A DNA stretch of 64,000 bases from Streptomyces sp. Edi2 (GTDB lineage Bacteria > Actinomycetota > Actinomycetes > Streptomycetales > Streptomycetaceae), in the NCBI RefSeq assembly GCF_040253635.1, contig NZ_JBEJGX010000003.1:2666001-2730000 (forward strand), in the 5' to 3' direction. The translations under genes and the position numbers were made by a program. Shown piece after piece: positions 25,677 to 34,174 of the stretch (its first letter is position 1; each line of letters starts with the position of its first letter). Below the pieces are notes generated by a model. It had not been told where the DNA came from, did no database searches, and saw nothing but the letters and a program-made list of their open reading frames with translations.

Positions 25677-26618
25677 GTGCTCGTACTCGTCGCTCCCGGC
25701 CAAGGCGCTCAGACGCCCGGCTTCCTGACTCCCTGGCTCGACCTCCCCGGTGTCGAGGACCGGCTCCGTGCCTGGTCGGACGCCATCGACCTGGACCTGG
25801 TCCACTACGGCACCAAGGCGGACGAGGAGGAGATCCGCGACACCTCGGTGGCGCAGCCGCTGCTGGTGGCCTCCGCCCTGGTCTCCGCCCGGCAGCTGTT
25901 CGCGACGGCCGACGACGTTGCCGCGCAGGTCGGCGCGGCGGCCGGCCACAGTGTCGGTGAGCTCGCCGCCGCCGCGCTGACCGGCGCGATCTCCGACGAG
26001 GCCGCGATGCAGCTGGTGCGCCGGCGCGGCCAGGCGATGGCCGAGGCCGCCGCCGTCACCGAGACCGGTATGGCCGCACTGCTGGGCGGCGACGAGGCCG
26101 TCGTCATCCCGCATCTGGAGCAGATGGGCCTCACCCCCGCCAATGTGAACGGCGCCGGACAGATCGTCGCCGCCGGCACCGCCGAGCAGATCGCCGCGCT
26201 GGTCGAGAACAAGCCGGAGGGCACTCGCCGGGTCGTACCGCTGAAGGTGGCCGGCGCGTTCCATACTCACCACATGGCACCCGCTGTCTCGGCCCTGGAA
26301 TCGGCGACCACCCAGCTGTCGGTCGCCGATCCGCACACGCGCTACGTCTCCAACAAGGACGGGCAGCTGGTCTGTGACGGCCGGGAACTGGTGCGGCGGC
26401 TGGTGGGCCAGGTGGCCAACCCCGTGCGCTGGGACCGGTGCATGGAGACCTTCAAGGAGCTCGGGGTCACCGCGCTCATCGAGGCGGCTCCCGGTGGCAC
26501 GCTCACCGGTCTGGCCAAGCGCGCGCTGCCCGGCGTGCGGACCCTCGCCCTCAAGACGCCCGACGACCTCGACGCGGCCCGCACGCTGATCGCCGAGCAA
26601 TCCGCACCGGCCGAATAG
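25677..26618 (+). CDS. fabD: Malonyl-CoA:ACP transacylase
   Basis: 313 aa. It loads malonyl groups onto AcpP for type II fatty acid synthesis and in Streptomyces can also serve polyketide synthases. The N-terminus VLVLVAPGQGAQTPGFL and nucleophile Ser92 in GHSVGELAAAAL are diagnostic; His196 in AGAFHTHHM is the catalytic partner. The GTG at 25677 was chosen because AGAGAGAG lies about 8 nt upstream; a GTG at 25671 is equally in frame. It is first of the four-gene fab operon. The gap to fabH is 13 bp. Confidence 0.96.
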   Translation: MLVLVAPGQGAQTPGFLTPWLDLPGVEDRLRAWSDAIDLDLVHYGTKADEEEIRDTSVAQPLLVASALVSARQLFATADDVAAQVGAAAGHSVGELAAAALTGAISDEAAMQLVRRRGQAMAEAAAVTETGMAALLGGDEAVVIPHLEQMGLTPANVNGAGQIVAAGTAEQIAALVENKPEGTRRVVPLKVAGAFHTHHMAPAVSALESATTQLSVADPHTRYVSNKDGQLVCDGRELVRRLVGQVANPVRWDRCMETFKELGVTALIEAAPGGTLTGLAKRALPGVRTLALKTPDDLDAARTLIAEQSAPAE

Positions 26619-26631
26619 GAGTCCGAAGCGC

Positions 26632-27678
26632 ATGACCTCGAAGATCAAGCCCTCGAAGGGCGCCCCGTACGCGCGGATCATGGGTGTCGGCGGCTACCGC
26701 CCGACCCGTGTCGTGCCCAACGAGGAGATCCTCCAGCACATCGACTCGTCCGACGAATGGATCCGCTCGCGGTCCGGTATCGCGACCCGCCACTGGGCGG
26801 GTCCCGAGGAGACCGTCGCGACCATGTCGGTCGAGGCGTCGGGCAAGGCGATCGCCGACGCGGGCATCGCGCCCGGGCAGATCGGCGCCGTGATCGTCTC
26901 CACCGTGTCGCACTTCAAGCAGACTCCGGCCATCGCGACCGAGATCGCGCACCGCATCGGTGCCGGTAAGCCGGCCGCGTTCGACATCTCGGCGGGCTGC
27001 GCCGGCTTCGGCTACGGCCTGACCCTGGCCAAGGGCCTGGTGACCGAGGGCTCGGCGGAGTACGTCCTGGTCCTCGGTGTCGAGCGGCTCTCCGACCTCA
27101 CCGACCTGGAGGACCGCGCGACGGCCTTCCTCTTCGGTGACGGCGCCGGCGCGGTGATCGTCGGCCCGGCCGACGAGCCGGAGATCGGCCCGACCGTCTG
27201 GGGCTCGGAGGGCGACAAGTCCGAGACCATCAAGCAGACCCTCGGCTGGGACGTCTACCGTTCCACGCCCCTCCCCGGAGGGGACGCCCCCGAGGGCCGA
27301 CCGGCCCCGGAGGAGATCCGGTACCCCGCCATCACGCAGGAGGGCCAGTCGGTCTTCCGGTGGGCGGTGTTCGAGATGGCGAAGGTCGCCCAGCAGGCGC
27401 TGGACGCGGCCGGAGTCAGCCCGGACGACCTGGACGTCTTCATCCCGCACCAGGCCAACATGCGGATCATCGACTCGATGGTGAAGACTCTGAAGCTGCC
27501 GGAGAGCGTGACGGTCGCCCGCGATGTGGAGACCACCGGCAACACCTCGGCCGCCTCCATTCCGCTCGCCATGGAGCGGCTGTTGGCGACCGGACAGGCC
27601 AAGAGCGGCGACACCGCGCTGGTCATCGGCTTCGGGGCGGGTCTCGTCTACGCCGCGACGGTCGTTACCCTCCCCTAG
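26632..27678 (+). CDS. fabH: 3-oxoacyl-ACP synthase III (KAS III)
   Basis: 348 aa. It starts fatty acid chains by condensing acyl-CoA, mainly branched isobutyryl/isovaleryl-CoA in Streptomyces, with malonyl-ACP. The Cys-His-Asn triad is visible: Cys123 in DISAGCAGFGYGL, His273 in FIPHQANMRII and Asn304 in TTGNTSAAS. A Pro/Gly-rich insertion (about residues 212-226, TPLPGGDAPEGRPAP) lengthens it relative to the usual 330-340 aa. It sits between fabD and acpP. Confidence 0.97.
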   Translation: MTSKIKPSKGAPYARIMGVGGYRPTRVVPNEEILQHIDSSDEWIRSRSGIATRHWAGPEETVATMSVEASGKAIADAGIAPGQIGAVIVSTVSHFKQTPAIATEIAHRIGAGKPAAFDISAGCAGFGYGLTLAKGLVTEGSAEYVLVLGVERLSDLTDLEDRATAFLFGDGAGAVIVGPADEPEIGPTVWGSEGDKSETIKQTLGWDVYRSTPLPGGDAPEGRPAPEEIRYPAITQEGQSVFRWAVFEMAKVAQQALDAAGVSPDDLDVFIPHQANMRIIDSMVKTLKLPESVTVARDVETTGNTSAASIPLAMERLLATGQAKSGDTALVIGFGAGLVYAATVVTLP

Positions 27679-27783
27679 GCAAGATCTGCGCAGGGCCATA
27701 CGTCCCCGGATGTGTCGGCCATCGCACGGATCTTCACCGCAAGTAACGCAGTTCCCCCATAAAATGACCGAAGGAGCGCCATC

Positions 27784-28032
27784 ATGGCCGCCACTCAGGA
27801 AGAGATCGTCGCCGGTCTCGCCGAGATCGTGAACGAGATCGCCGGGATCCCCACCGAGGACGTCCAGGTGGACAAGTCCTTCACCGACGACCTGGACGTC
27901 GACTCGCTGTCCATGGTCGAGGTTGTCGTCGCCGCCGAAGAGCGCTTCGACGTGAAGATCCCGGACGACGACGTCAAGAACCTCAAGACGGTCGGCGACG
28001 CGACCGAGTACATCCTCAAGCACCAGAGCTGA
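27784..28032 (+). CDS. acpP: Acyl carrier protein
   Basis: 82 aa, acidic. The phosphopantetheine attachment site is Ser41 in DDLDVDSLSMVEVV. It carries growing acyl chains between the Fab enzymes. An AAGGAG-type SD precedes the ATG. The 105-bp gap from fabH could hold an extra promoter or processing site, which would suit the high ACP demand, but no clear motif is seen. Confidence 0.98.
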   Translation: MAATQEEIVAGLAEIVNEIAGIPTEDVQVDKSFTDDLDVDSLSMVEVVVAAEERFDVKIPDDDVKNLKTVGDATEYILKHQS

Positions 28033-28109
28033 TCCAGCTCCCGCGCATGTCGCCACCCCGCGGTGGCGCCGTCGATTCAGACCCCTCTACCCGTGGAGTA
28101 AGAATTCCC

Positions 28110-29375
28110 GTGAACGCGACCAATCGCACCGTGGTCGTCACCGGTATCGGCGCAACCACACCGCTGGGTGGCGACAGCGCTTCGTCCTGGGAGGCCCTGC
28201 TCGCCGGACGTTCCGGTGTCAGCACCCTCGAACAGGACTGGGCCGCCGATCTGCCCGTCCGTATCGCCGGGCAGATCGCCGTCGAGCCGTCCGAGATCAT
28301 TCCCCGTCCGCAGGCCCGCAAGCTGGACCGCTCGGCGCAGTTCGCGCTGGTCGCGGCCCAGGAGGCCTGGAAGGACGCGGGCTTCACCGCCAAGGCCGGC
28401 GAGGACACGGCGGTCAACCCCGACCGTCTGGGCGCCGTCATCGCCTCCGGCATCGGCGGTGTGACGACCCTGCTCGACCAGTACGACGTGCTCAAGGAGA
28501 AGGGCGTACGCCGCGTCTCCCCGCACACCGTGCCGATGCTGATGCCGAACTCGCCGTCCGCCAATGTCGGCATCGAGTTCAACGCCCGCGCCGGTGTGCA
28601 CACGCCGGTCTCGGCGTGTGCGTCGGGCGCCGAGGCCATCGGCTACGCGATCGAGATGATCCGCTCGGGCCGCGCCGATGTCGTCGTCGCGGGTGGCACG
28701 GAGGCCGCCATCCACCCGCTGCCGATCGTGGCGTTCGGCAACATGATGGCGATGTCCAAGAACAACGACGACCCGCAGGGCGCCTCCCGTCCCTGGGACG
28801 TCGACCGCAACGGCTTCGTGCTCGGCGAGGGCGCGGGCGTGATCGTCCTGGAGTCCGAGGAGCACGCCAAGGCCCGCGGCGCCACGATCTACGCGGAGGC
28901 CGTCGGCCAGGGCATCTCGGCCGACGCCCACCACATCACGCAGCCCGAGCCGTCCGGCAACGGCATCGCGGCGGCGCTGCAGAACCTGCTCGACAACACC
29001 GGTCTCCAGCCCGCCGAGATCGTGCATGTGAACGCGCATGCCACCTCGACGCCGGCCGGTGACGTCGGTGAGCTCCGGGCACTGCGCAAGGCGTTCGGCG
29101 ACGACGTCGACCACATGGCCATCACCAGCACGAAGTCGATGACCGGCCACCTCCTGGGCGGCGCGGGCGGCATCGAGACGGTGGCCACGGTCCTCGCGCT
29201 CAAGAACCGGATCGCCCCGCCGACGATCAACATCGACCAGCTCGACCCGGAAGCCGACGCGGACATCGTCCGCGGCGAGGCCCGCAAGCTGCCCGCCGAG
29301 GGCCGGATCGCGGCCCTGAACGACTCGTTCGGCTTCGGCGGCCACAACGTGGTCCTGGCCTTCCGGACGGTCTGA
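28110..29375 (+). CDS. fabF: 3-oxoacyl-ACP synthase II (KAS II)
   Basis: 421 aa elongating ketosynthase. Catalytic residues are Cys170 in PVSACASGAEA, His310 in VNAHATSTPAGD, Lys342 in TSTKSMTGH and His347. The GTG at 28110 (VNATNRTVVVTGIG) has GGAG about 12 nt upstream; earlier in-frame codons to 28047 are not KS-like. It is last in the fab operon and ends 15 nt before a perfect terminator. Confidence 0.97.
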   Translation: MNATNRTVVVTGIGATTPLGGDSASSWEALLAGRSGVSTLEQDWAADLPVRIAGQIAVEPSEIIPRPQARKLDRSAQFALVAAQEAWKDAGFTAKAGEDTAVNPDRLGAVIASGIGGVTTLLDQYDVLKEKGVRRVSPHTVPMLMPNSPSANVGIEFNARAGVHTPVSACASGAEAIGYAIEMIRSGRADVVVAGGTEAAIHPLPIVAFGNMMAMSKNNDDPQGASRPWDVDRNGFVLGEGAGVIVLESEEHAKARGATIYAEAVGQGISADAHHITQPEPSGNGIAAALQNLLDNTGLQPAEIVHVNAHATSTPAGDVGELRALRKAFGDDVDHMAITSTKSMTGHLLGGAGGIETVATVLALKNRIAPPTINIDQLDPEADADIVRGEARKLPAEGRIAALNDSFGFGGHNVVLAFRTV

Positions 29376-29389
29376 GACACAAGGGAAGG

Positions 29390-29420
29390 GCCCCGCCCGG
29401 TGACTGTCACCGGGCGGGGC
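29390..29420. terminator. Terminator of the fab operon
   Basis: 15-bp perfect arms (GCCCCGCCCGGTGAC and GTCACCGGGCGGGGC) followed by TCTTT. It starts 15 nt after the fabF stop and also faces the convergent dehydrogenase gene, so it is probably bidirectional. Confidence 0.93.
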
Positions 29421-29481
29421 TCTTTGCCTGTTTTCCGTGCTTGATTCCTTGCCCGCTCCCCTGCCTGTCTCCCTGGCTGTC

Positions 29482-30372
29482 TCAGCCGCCGAAGCTGGCG
29501 AAGTACGCGGCAGCCGCGTCCTCTTCGCCGTGGCCCTGCCCCTCGGCCCGGCGCAGGCGTTCCGCTCCCGCGGCCGCCAGATCCATCCGTACACCGGCGG
29601 TGCCGGCGGCCTCCAGGATCAGCCGGGCGTCCTTGCGGGCCGCGGACACCGTGAAGCTCGGCGGGTAGTTCCCGGACAGGATCAGCTCGGATTTCAGCCG
29701 GAGATACGGCATGTCGAGCGCCCCGCCGGCGACCGCGTCGAGGAAGTCGCGCGGGTCAACGCCGAGCGCCTTGGCGAGGGCGAGGGACTCACCCGTACCG
29801 TTGATGACCGTCAGCACCCAGTTGTTGACGACGAGCTTGAGATGGCTGGCCGCTCCGCCCGCCCCGTCCTCGCCGACCCACAGGGTCCGGCTCCCGACGA
29901 TGCCGAAGATGCGCTCGGCCCGCTCCCGGACGTCCTGCGGGCCGGCCGCCAGGATCGTCAACTCCCCCTTCTCCGCGGGCGCCTTGGTGCCCAGTACGGG
30001 GGCGTCCACGAACCGCAGGCGGTGCTCGTCGGCGAAGCGGGCGAGCGCCGGGAGGGCTTCGGTGCCCACCGTGCTCGTCTGGAGCCACAGGGCACCGGCC
30101 GGCAGCGCGTCCGCGGCCTGCCGCATCGCCTGCAGGGCGGCCTCCCCGTCCAGGAGCATCGTGAGGACCACATCGGCGCCCTCCACCGCCTCGGCGGGGG
30201 TGCCGGTGACGCGGGCCCCGTCGGCGGCCAGCGGCTCGGCCCTGGCGCGCGTGCGGTTCCAGACCCGGACGTCCAGACCGGCCCTGGCGAGGTTGCGGGC
30301 CATCGCCGCACCCATGATTCCGGTGCCGAGCACCGCTACTGACGGGGCGTCGGAAGAGTTGTTGTCGGCCAT
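29482..30372 (-). CDS. 3-hydroxyisobutyrate dehydrogenase-family NAD(P) oxidoreductase
   Basis: 296 aa. The Rossmann start SVAVLGTGIMGAAMARNLA and catalytic Lys179 in GGAASHLKLVVNNW define the beta-hydroxyacid dehydrogenase family. The substrate block near residue 126 reads APVLGTKAPAEKGELTI, with Thr-Lys in place of the usual Ser-Gly-Gly of true 3-HIBADH, so the substrate may be a different beta-hydroxyacid, a small aldehyde or an imine (imine reductases share this fold). It is convergent with fabF and behind a terminator. Confidence 0.88.
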   Translation of the reverse strand: MADNNSSDAPSVAVLGTGIMGAAMARNLARAGLDVRVWNRTRARAEPLAADGARVTGTPAEAVEGADVVLTMLLDGEAALQAMRQAADALPAGALWLQTSTVGTEALPALARFADEHRLRFVDAPVLGTKAPAEKGELTILAAGPQDVRERAERIFGIVGSRTLWVGEDGAGGAASHLKLVVNNWVLTVINGTGESLALAKALGVDPRDFLDAVAGGALDMPYLRLKSELILSGNYPPSFTVSAARKDARLILEAAGTAGVRMDLAAAGAERLRRAEGQGHGEEDAAAAYFASFGG

Positions 30373-30480
30373 GACGGCACGCTAGGCCGTGGAGCGCGCT
30401 CCAGGGCATCTGCTGCCGCGTGTCGGGACGGCTCCGTTGGAGGGACGGGACGGCTCACCTGGGGCCAGGGGGGAGACGCC

Positions 30481-30975
30481 CTAGACGACCTGGTGGAGCC
30501 AGCGGACCGGGGCACCCTCGCCCGCGTACCGGAAGGGCTCCAGTTCGTCGTCCCAGGGCTTGCCGAGGAGCTTGTCGACCTCGGCGGCGAGTTCGGTCTC
30601 GCCGCGCGCCGAGCGGGCGACCGCGGCGCGCAGCCGGTCCTCGGGGATGAGGATGTCGCCGTGGATGCCCGTGACGGCGTGGAAGATGCCCAGGTCGGGG
30701 GTGGAGCTGTAGCGCTCACCCTCGGCGGTGGAGCAGGGTTCCGCGGTCACTTCGAAGCGCAGCAGATGCCAGCCGCGCAGCGCGGAGGCCAGCTTGGAGG
30801 CCGTGCCGGCCTCCCCCTGCCACGAGAACTCGGCTCTCCAGGTGCCCGGGGACGCCGGCTGGCGGATCCAGTCGAGATTGACGCGCACACCGAGGACGCC
30901 CGCGACGGCCCATTCGACATGCGGGCACAGCGCGCGCGGAGCGGAGTGGACGTACAGAACTCCACGTGTCGTCAC
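30481..30975 (-). CDS. DUF3145 family protein
   Basis: 164 aa, soluble, function unknown; DUF3145 is an actinobacteria-specific conserved family. Characteristic blocks are VTTRGVLYVHSAPRALCPHVEW at the start, TWRAEFSWQGE mid-protein and the C-terminal WDDELEPFRYAGEGAPVRWLH. The GTG at 30975 has GGAGG 6 nt upstream, which decides the start over the open frame back to 31086. Its family is often described near fatty-acid genes in actinobacteria, and fabF is 1.1 kb away here. Confidence 0.88.
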   Translation of the reverse strand: MTTRGVLYVHSAPRALCPHVEWAVAGVLGVRVNLDWIRQPASPGTWRAEFSWQGEAGTASKLASALRGWHLLRFEVTAEPCSTAEGERYSSTPDLGIFHAVTGIHGDILIPEDRLRAAVARSARGETELAAEVDKLLGKPWDDELEPFRYAGEGAPVRWLHQVV

Positions 30976-31297
30976 CGGGACCTCCAGTGCGGTTCGAGGT
31001 TCGCCTTCCCCAGCGGCCTCGTGCCCGTTCCGGTTGCGGCCGGGACAGTTGCCATTCTGCCCCAGTGACCACTTCGGCACCAGCATGCTGGTGACCTACA
31101 GTAAACACCATTGGGCGGAATTTGCCGCAAAAGGGACAGGAAATGACGTGATGTAATTTGTCTGTGCCGACTGCACCAGCCACTTTGGGTCACCGCCCGG
31201 CAGGCACGGGGCAAAGCTACCGCGCGGTGCCGGTCGAGGGGGTGACGTACCGTCGGTACCCGAAGAGATATCACTCGCACGCCGGAGGGGACAGGGG
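30976..31297. promoter_or_regulatory. Divergent intergenic region with a 16-bp perfect palindrome
   Basis: 322 bp between the DUF3145 gene and the SGNH lipoprotein gene with no gene seen. CACCAGCATGCTGGTG at 31078-31093 is a perfect 16-bp palindrome. It is followed by the most AT-rich stretch in the area (31100-31165). Both flanking promoters must be here. Confidence 0.6.
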
Positions 31298-32188
31298 ATG
31301 AAACAGAACGATCGGCCTGTTCGCCCCCGGCGCAGCCGCTTCGGCCGCCGCTCCTCACGCACCGTCGCCGCCGCTTCCGCCCTGGTGATCGCCCTCACCT
31401 CCTGTAGCGGCGGCGGGCACCCGGAGAAGCCGCACCCCAAGCCGACGCCCGTATGGCACACCGACCCCGGCTCGATCGCGGCGCTCGGGGACTCGATCAC
31501 GGTCGGCTTCGACGCCTGCACACTGCTCTCCGAATGCCCGCGGGTCTCCTGGGCCACCGGCACCGACCCCAAGGTCGGCAGCGTCGCCCGGCGGCTCGTC
31601 AAGCACCCCGCCACCCACAGCTGGAACTTCGCCAGGACCGGTGCGCTGATGAGCGATCTGCCGGACCAGATCACCGCGGCCGTCCACCGCAAACCCGAGT
31701 TGGTCACGGTCCTGATCGGCGCCAATGACGCCTGCCGGCGCGATGTCGGGTCGATGACCCCGACGGCCGCCTTCCGCGCCGGCTTCGCGCGGTCCATGAA
31801 GCGGCTGCGGCGCGCCCTGCCGCACACCCAGGTGTATGTCGCGGCGGTCCCCGACCTGTTGCGGCTGTGGTCCGAAGGGCGCAAGAACCCGCTCGGCAAA
31901 CAGGTGTGGAGGCTGGGCATCTGCGGGTCGATGCTGCGCGATCCGGACGATCTGACGAAGGCGGCGCAGGACCGGCGGGCGACGGTGCGGGAACGGGTGG
32001 TGGCCTACAACTCGGCGCTGGCCGGGGTGTGCGGCAAGGATCCGCTGTGCCGCTTCGACAAGTCGGTCTTCGACTACCGTTTCACCGGGCGCCAGTTGAG
32101 CACCTGGGACTGGTTCCACCCGGGCGCCCGCGGCCAGAAGGAGCTGGCGGCACTGGCGTTCCGCGTGATCACCCGGGCGCAGCCGTAG
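31298..32188 (+). CDS. SGNH/GDSL-hydrolase lipoprotein
   Basis: 296 aa. Lipoprotein signal: Arg-rich start, hydrophobic VAAASALVIAL and lipobox LTSC with Cys36, so the enzyme is anchored outside the membrane. SGNH motifs are in order: Ser66 in ALGDSITVG, the GANDAC Asn block and the C-terminal WDWFHPGARG with catalytic Asp/His. Probably an esterase or lipase acting on lipids or cell-wall ester groups. AGGGGACAGGGG precedes the ATG closely. Confidence 0.92.
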   Translation: MKQNDRPVRPRRSRFGRRSSRTVAAASALVIALTSCSGGGHPEKPHPKPTPVWHTDPGSIAALGDSITVGFDACTLLSECPRVSWATGTDPKVGSVARRLVKHPATHSWNFARTGALMSDLPDQITAAVHRKPELVTVLIGANDACRRDVGSMTPTAAFRAGFARSMKRLRRALPHTQVYVAAVPDLLRLWSEGRKNPLGKQVWRLGICGSMLRDPDDLTKAAQDRRATVRERVVAYNSALAGVCGKDPLCRFDKSVFDYRFTGRQLSTWDWFHPGARGQKELAALAFRVITRAQP

Positions 32189-32212
32189 GGGCCGTGCCAT
32201 AGGCTCACGCGT

Positions 32213-33244
32213 ATGACGACGCAGGTCAGCAGGGAACCCTTCGGCGCGCTCGACGACGGCACCCGTGTCGACCGCTGGACCCTGGAGTCGGGGCCGGGCG
32301 GGCTGCGGGTCCGCATCCTCACCTACGGCGGAATCATCCAGACGGTGGAGGCGCCGGACCGGGACGGGGCGAGGGGGCAGTTGGCACTGGGCTTCGCCGG
32401 CCTCGCGTCGTATGCCGCGCACGGCGGGTCGTACTTCGGTGCGCTGGTCGGGCGGTACGCCAACCGGATCGCCGGGGCGTCCTTCACGCTCGACGGCGAG
32501 GCCCACACGCTGACCCCGAACGACGGGCGGCACAGTCTGCACGGCGGACCGGGGGGATTTTCCCGGGTGGTGTGGGAGGCCCGTCAGGTCGACGAGGGCG
32601 TGCAGTTGCACCGGGTCAGCCCGGCGGGTGAGGAAGGCTTCCCCGGCGCCCTGGACGTCCGCGTGACGTACACCGTCTCGGCCGGCGCGCTGCGTATCGT
32701 CTCGCACGCGACGACCGACGCACCGACCGTCGTCAATCTCACGAACCACACTTACCTCAATCTGGGGGGCGACGGCAGCGGCAGCGCCACCGGCCACGAG
32801 CTGCGGCTGACGGCGTCCCGGTATACGCCCGTCGACGGCACCGGCATACCGGTGCCCGGAGCGCCCGCCGACGTCACCGGCACCCGCTTCGACTTCCGGG
32901 CGGCACGGGCGGTGGCGGGCGCGTACGACCACAACTTCGCGCTGGACGGCGGGGTGTGCGCCGCGCCGCGTACGGTGGCAGAGCTGTCCGACCGGCGGTC
33001 GGGCCGCGTCCTGGAACTGGCCACCACCGAGCCCGGTCTGCAGCTCTACACCGCGGATCACCTCGACGGCACCCTGACCGGCACCTCGGGTGTCCCCTAC
33101 GGACCGGCGGCCGGCCTGGCCCTGGAAACCCAGCATTTCCCGGACTCGCCGAACCGCCCGGACTTCCCCGGCACGGTGCTGCGGCCCGGCGAGACCTATC
33201 GGTCACAGACCGTTTACGCGTTCTCGGTGCGGCCCCGGGCCTGA
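32213..33244 (+). CDS. Aldose 1-epimerase (galactose mutarotase-like)
   Basis: 343 aa, beta-sandwich mutarotase interconverting alpha and beta anomers of aldoses. Catalytic acid His179 is in NLTNHTYLNLGG and the base Glu305 in LALETQHFPDSPNRPDF; the substrate Arg block is GRYANRIAGA. It is cytoplasmic. TAGGCT at 32200-32205 is 7 nt before the ATG with no SD, suggesting a leaderless mRNA. It lies only 24 bp after the SGNH gene, so the -10 element sits in that gap. Confidence 0.94.
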   Translation: MTTQVSREPFGALDDGTRVDRWTLESGPGGLRVRILTYGGIIQTVEAPDRDGARGQLALGFAGLASYAAHGGSYFGALVGRYANRIAGASFTLDGEAHTLTPNDGRHSLHGGPGGFSRVVWEARQVDEGVQLHRVSPAGEEGFPGALDVRVTYTVSAGALRIVSHATTDAPTVVNLTNHTYLNLGGDGSGSATGHELRLTASRYTPVDGTGIPVPGAPADVTGTRFDFRAARAVAGAYDHNFALDGGVCAAPRTVAELSDRRSGRVLELATTEPGLQLYTADHLDGTLTGTSGVPYGPAAGLALETQHFPDSPNRPDFPGTVLRPGETYRSQTVYAFSVRPRA

Positions 33245-33363
33245 AGCCGGGCGACGGGGCGACCGTGGCGCTGCCCCAGGAGTACGGGAAACCCTTAAGG
33301 GCGGGGGCCGGAGGAGGTCATCCTGTGCGCTGACGCGGTGGAGCGGCGGAGCGGGAACGATGA

Positions 33364-33389
33364 GAAGTGACCGGAGCTCCGGTCACTTC
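33364..33389. promoter_or_regulatory. 26-bp perfect palindrome upstream of the DUF4097 lipoprotein gene
   Basis: GAAGTGACCGGAG (33364-33376) is immediately followed by its exact reverse complement CTCCGGTCACTTC (33377-33389). There is no loop, so operator function is more likely than a terminator. It is 31 bp upstream of the ATG at 33420. No regulator gene is adjacent. Confidence 0.6.
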
Positions 33390-33419
33390 GTCCGCCACCT
33401 GCCCGGGAGACCTCTCACC

Positions 33420-34121
33420 ATGGCCCGCCTTCGCGTTCCCCATCTCGTACTGTCCTGTGCGGCGTTAACCGTGCTGGTGACCGGCTGCTCGCTGTCGGGT
33501 TTCGGTCCGACGAAGGAGGCGGAGCGGACGTACAGCGTGCAGGGCAAGGTCACCGCGCTCTCGGCGACGACCCACGGCGGGGACATCGAGGTGGTCCCGA
33601 TCGACGCCGGCGGGTCGGTCAAGGTGACGGAGAAGTATGAGTACACCGAGCAGAAGCCGTCCCCCGAGCACGGGGTCAAGGACGGCCGGCTGACGCTCAA
33701 GGCCGAGGAGTGCGGCATGCGGCGCAAGTGCGCGGTGAACTACCGGGTCCTGCTGCCGCGCAACGCCTCGGTCGACCTGCGGACCAGTGGCGGGGACATC
33801 ATCGTCCGCGGCGCGTCGGGCGGCATCGCCGCGGAGACCAGCGGCGGCGATATCACCGTCACGGACTCCGCGGCCCGCAGGGCGAAGGCGAAAACCAGCG
33901 GCGGAGACGTGGACCTCGCGCTGTCCACGGCACCCGACGAGGTGTCGGGCCGGACCAGCGGGGGCAGCGTCACCATCCGCCTGCCGAAGGGCAGCTCCTT
34001 CGCCGTGGACGCCTCGACGAGCGGCGGCACCCGCAAGGTCTCCGTCCCCGCGGACGACGACTCCCCGCACAAGGTGACGGCACGGACGAGCGGCGGTGAT
34101 GTGTCCGTGGTGACCTCATGA
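33420..34121 (+). CDS. DUF4097 beta-helix lipoprotein
   Basis: 233 aa. Lipobox VTGC (about residue 23) after a hydrophobic stretch makes it a surface lipoprotein. The body carries repeated TSGGD/TSGGS turns (LRTSGGDIIV, ETSGGDITV, KTSGGDVDL, RTSGGSVTI, RTSGGDVSV), the repeating beta-strand signature of DUF4097/DUF4098 putative adhesins. A CGMRRKC pair of cysteines lies before the repeats. Role is unknown; in Streptomyces such genes often sit with two-component systems. GGGAG lies 8-9 nt before the ATG. Confidence 0.85.
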   Translation: MARLRVPHLVLSCAALTVLVTGCSLSGFGPTKEAERTYSVQGKVTALSATTHGGDIEVVPIDAGGSVKVTEKYEYTEQKPSPEHGVKDGRLTLKAEECGMRRKCAVNYRVLLPRNASVDLRTSGGDIIVRGASGGIAAETSGGDITVTDSAARRAKAKTSGGDVDLALSTAPDEVSGRTSGGSVTIRLPKGSSFAVDASTSGGTRKVSVPADDDSPHKVTARTSGGDVSVVTS

Positions 34122-34174
34122 GGGGGCGCCGCCGGGGGCGTTCCCGGGCGGGCGCGCCCCCGGCCCCGGCCGGG

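Noticed and set aside
24403..29375. Fatty acid genes as part of a polyketide cluster
   Set aside because: The order fasR-fabD-fabH-acpP-fabF and single KS/ACP set match the primary metabolic operon; no tailoring or second ketosynthase genes are present.
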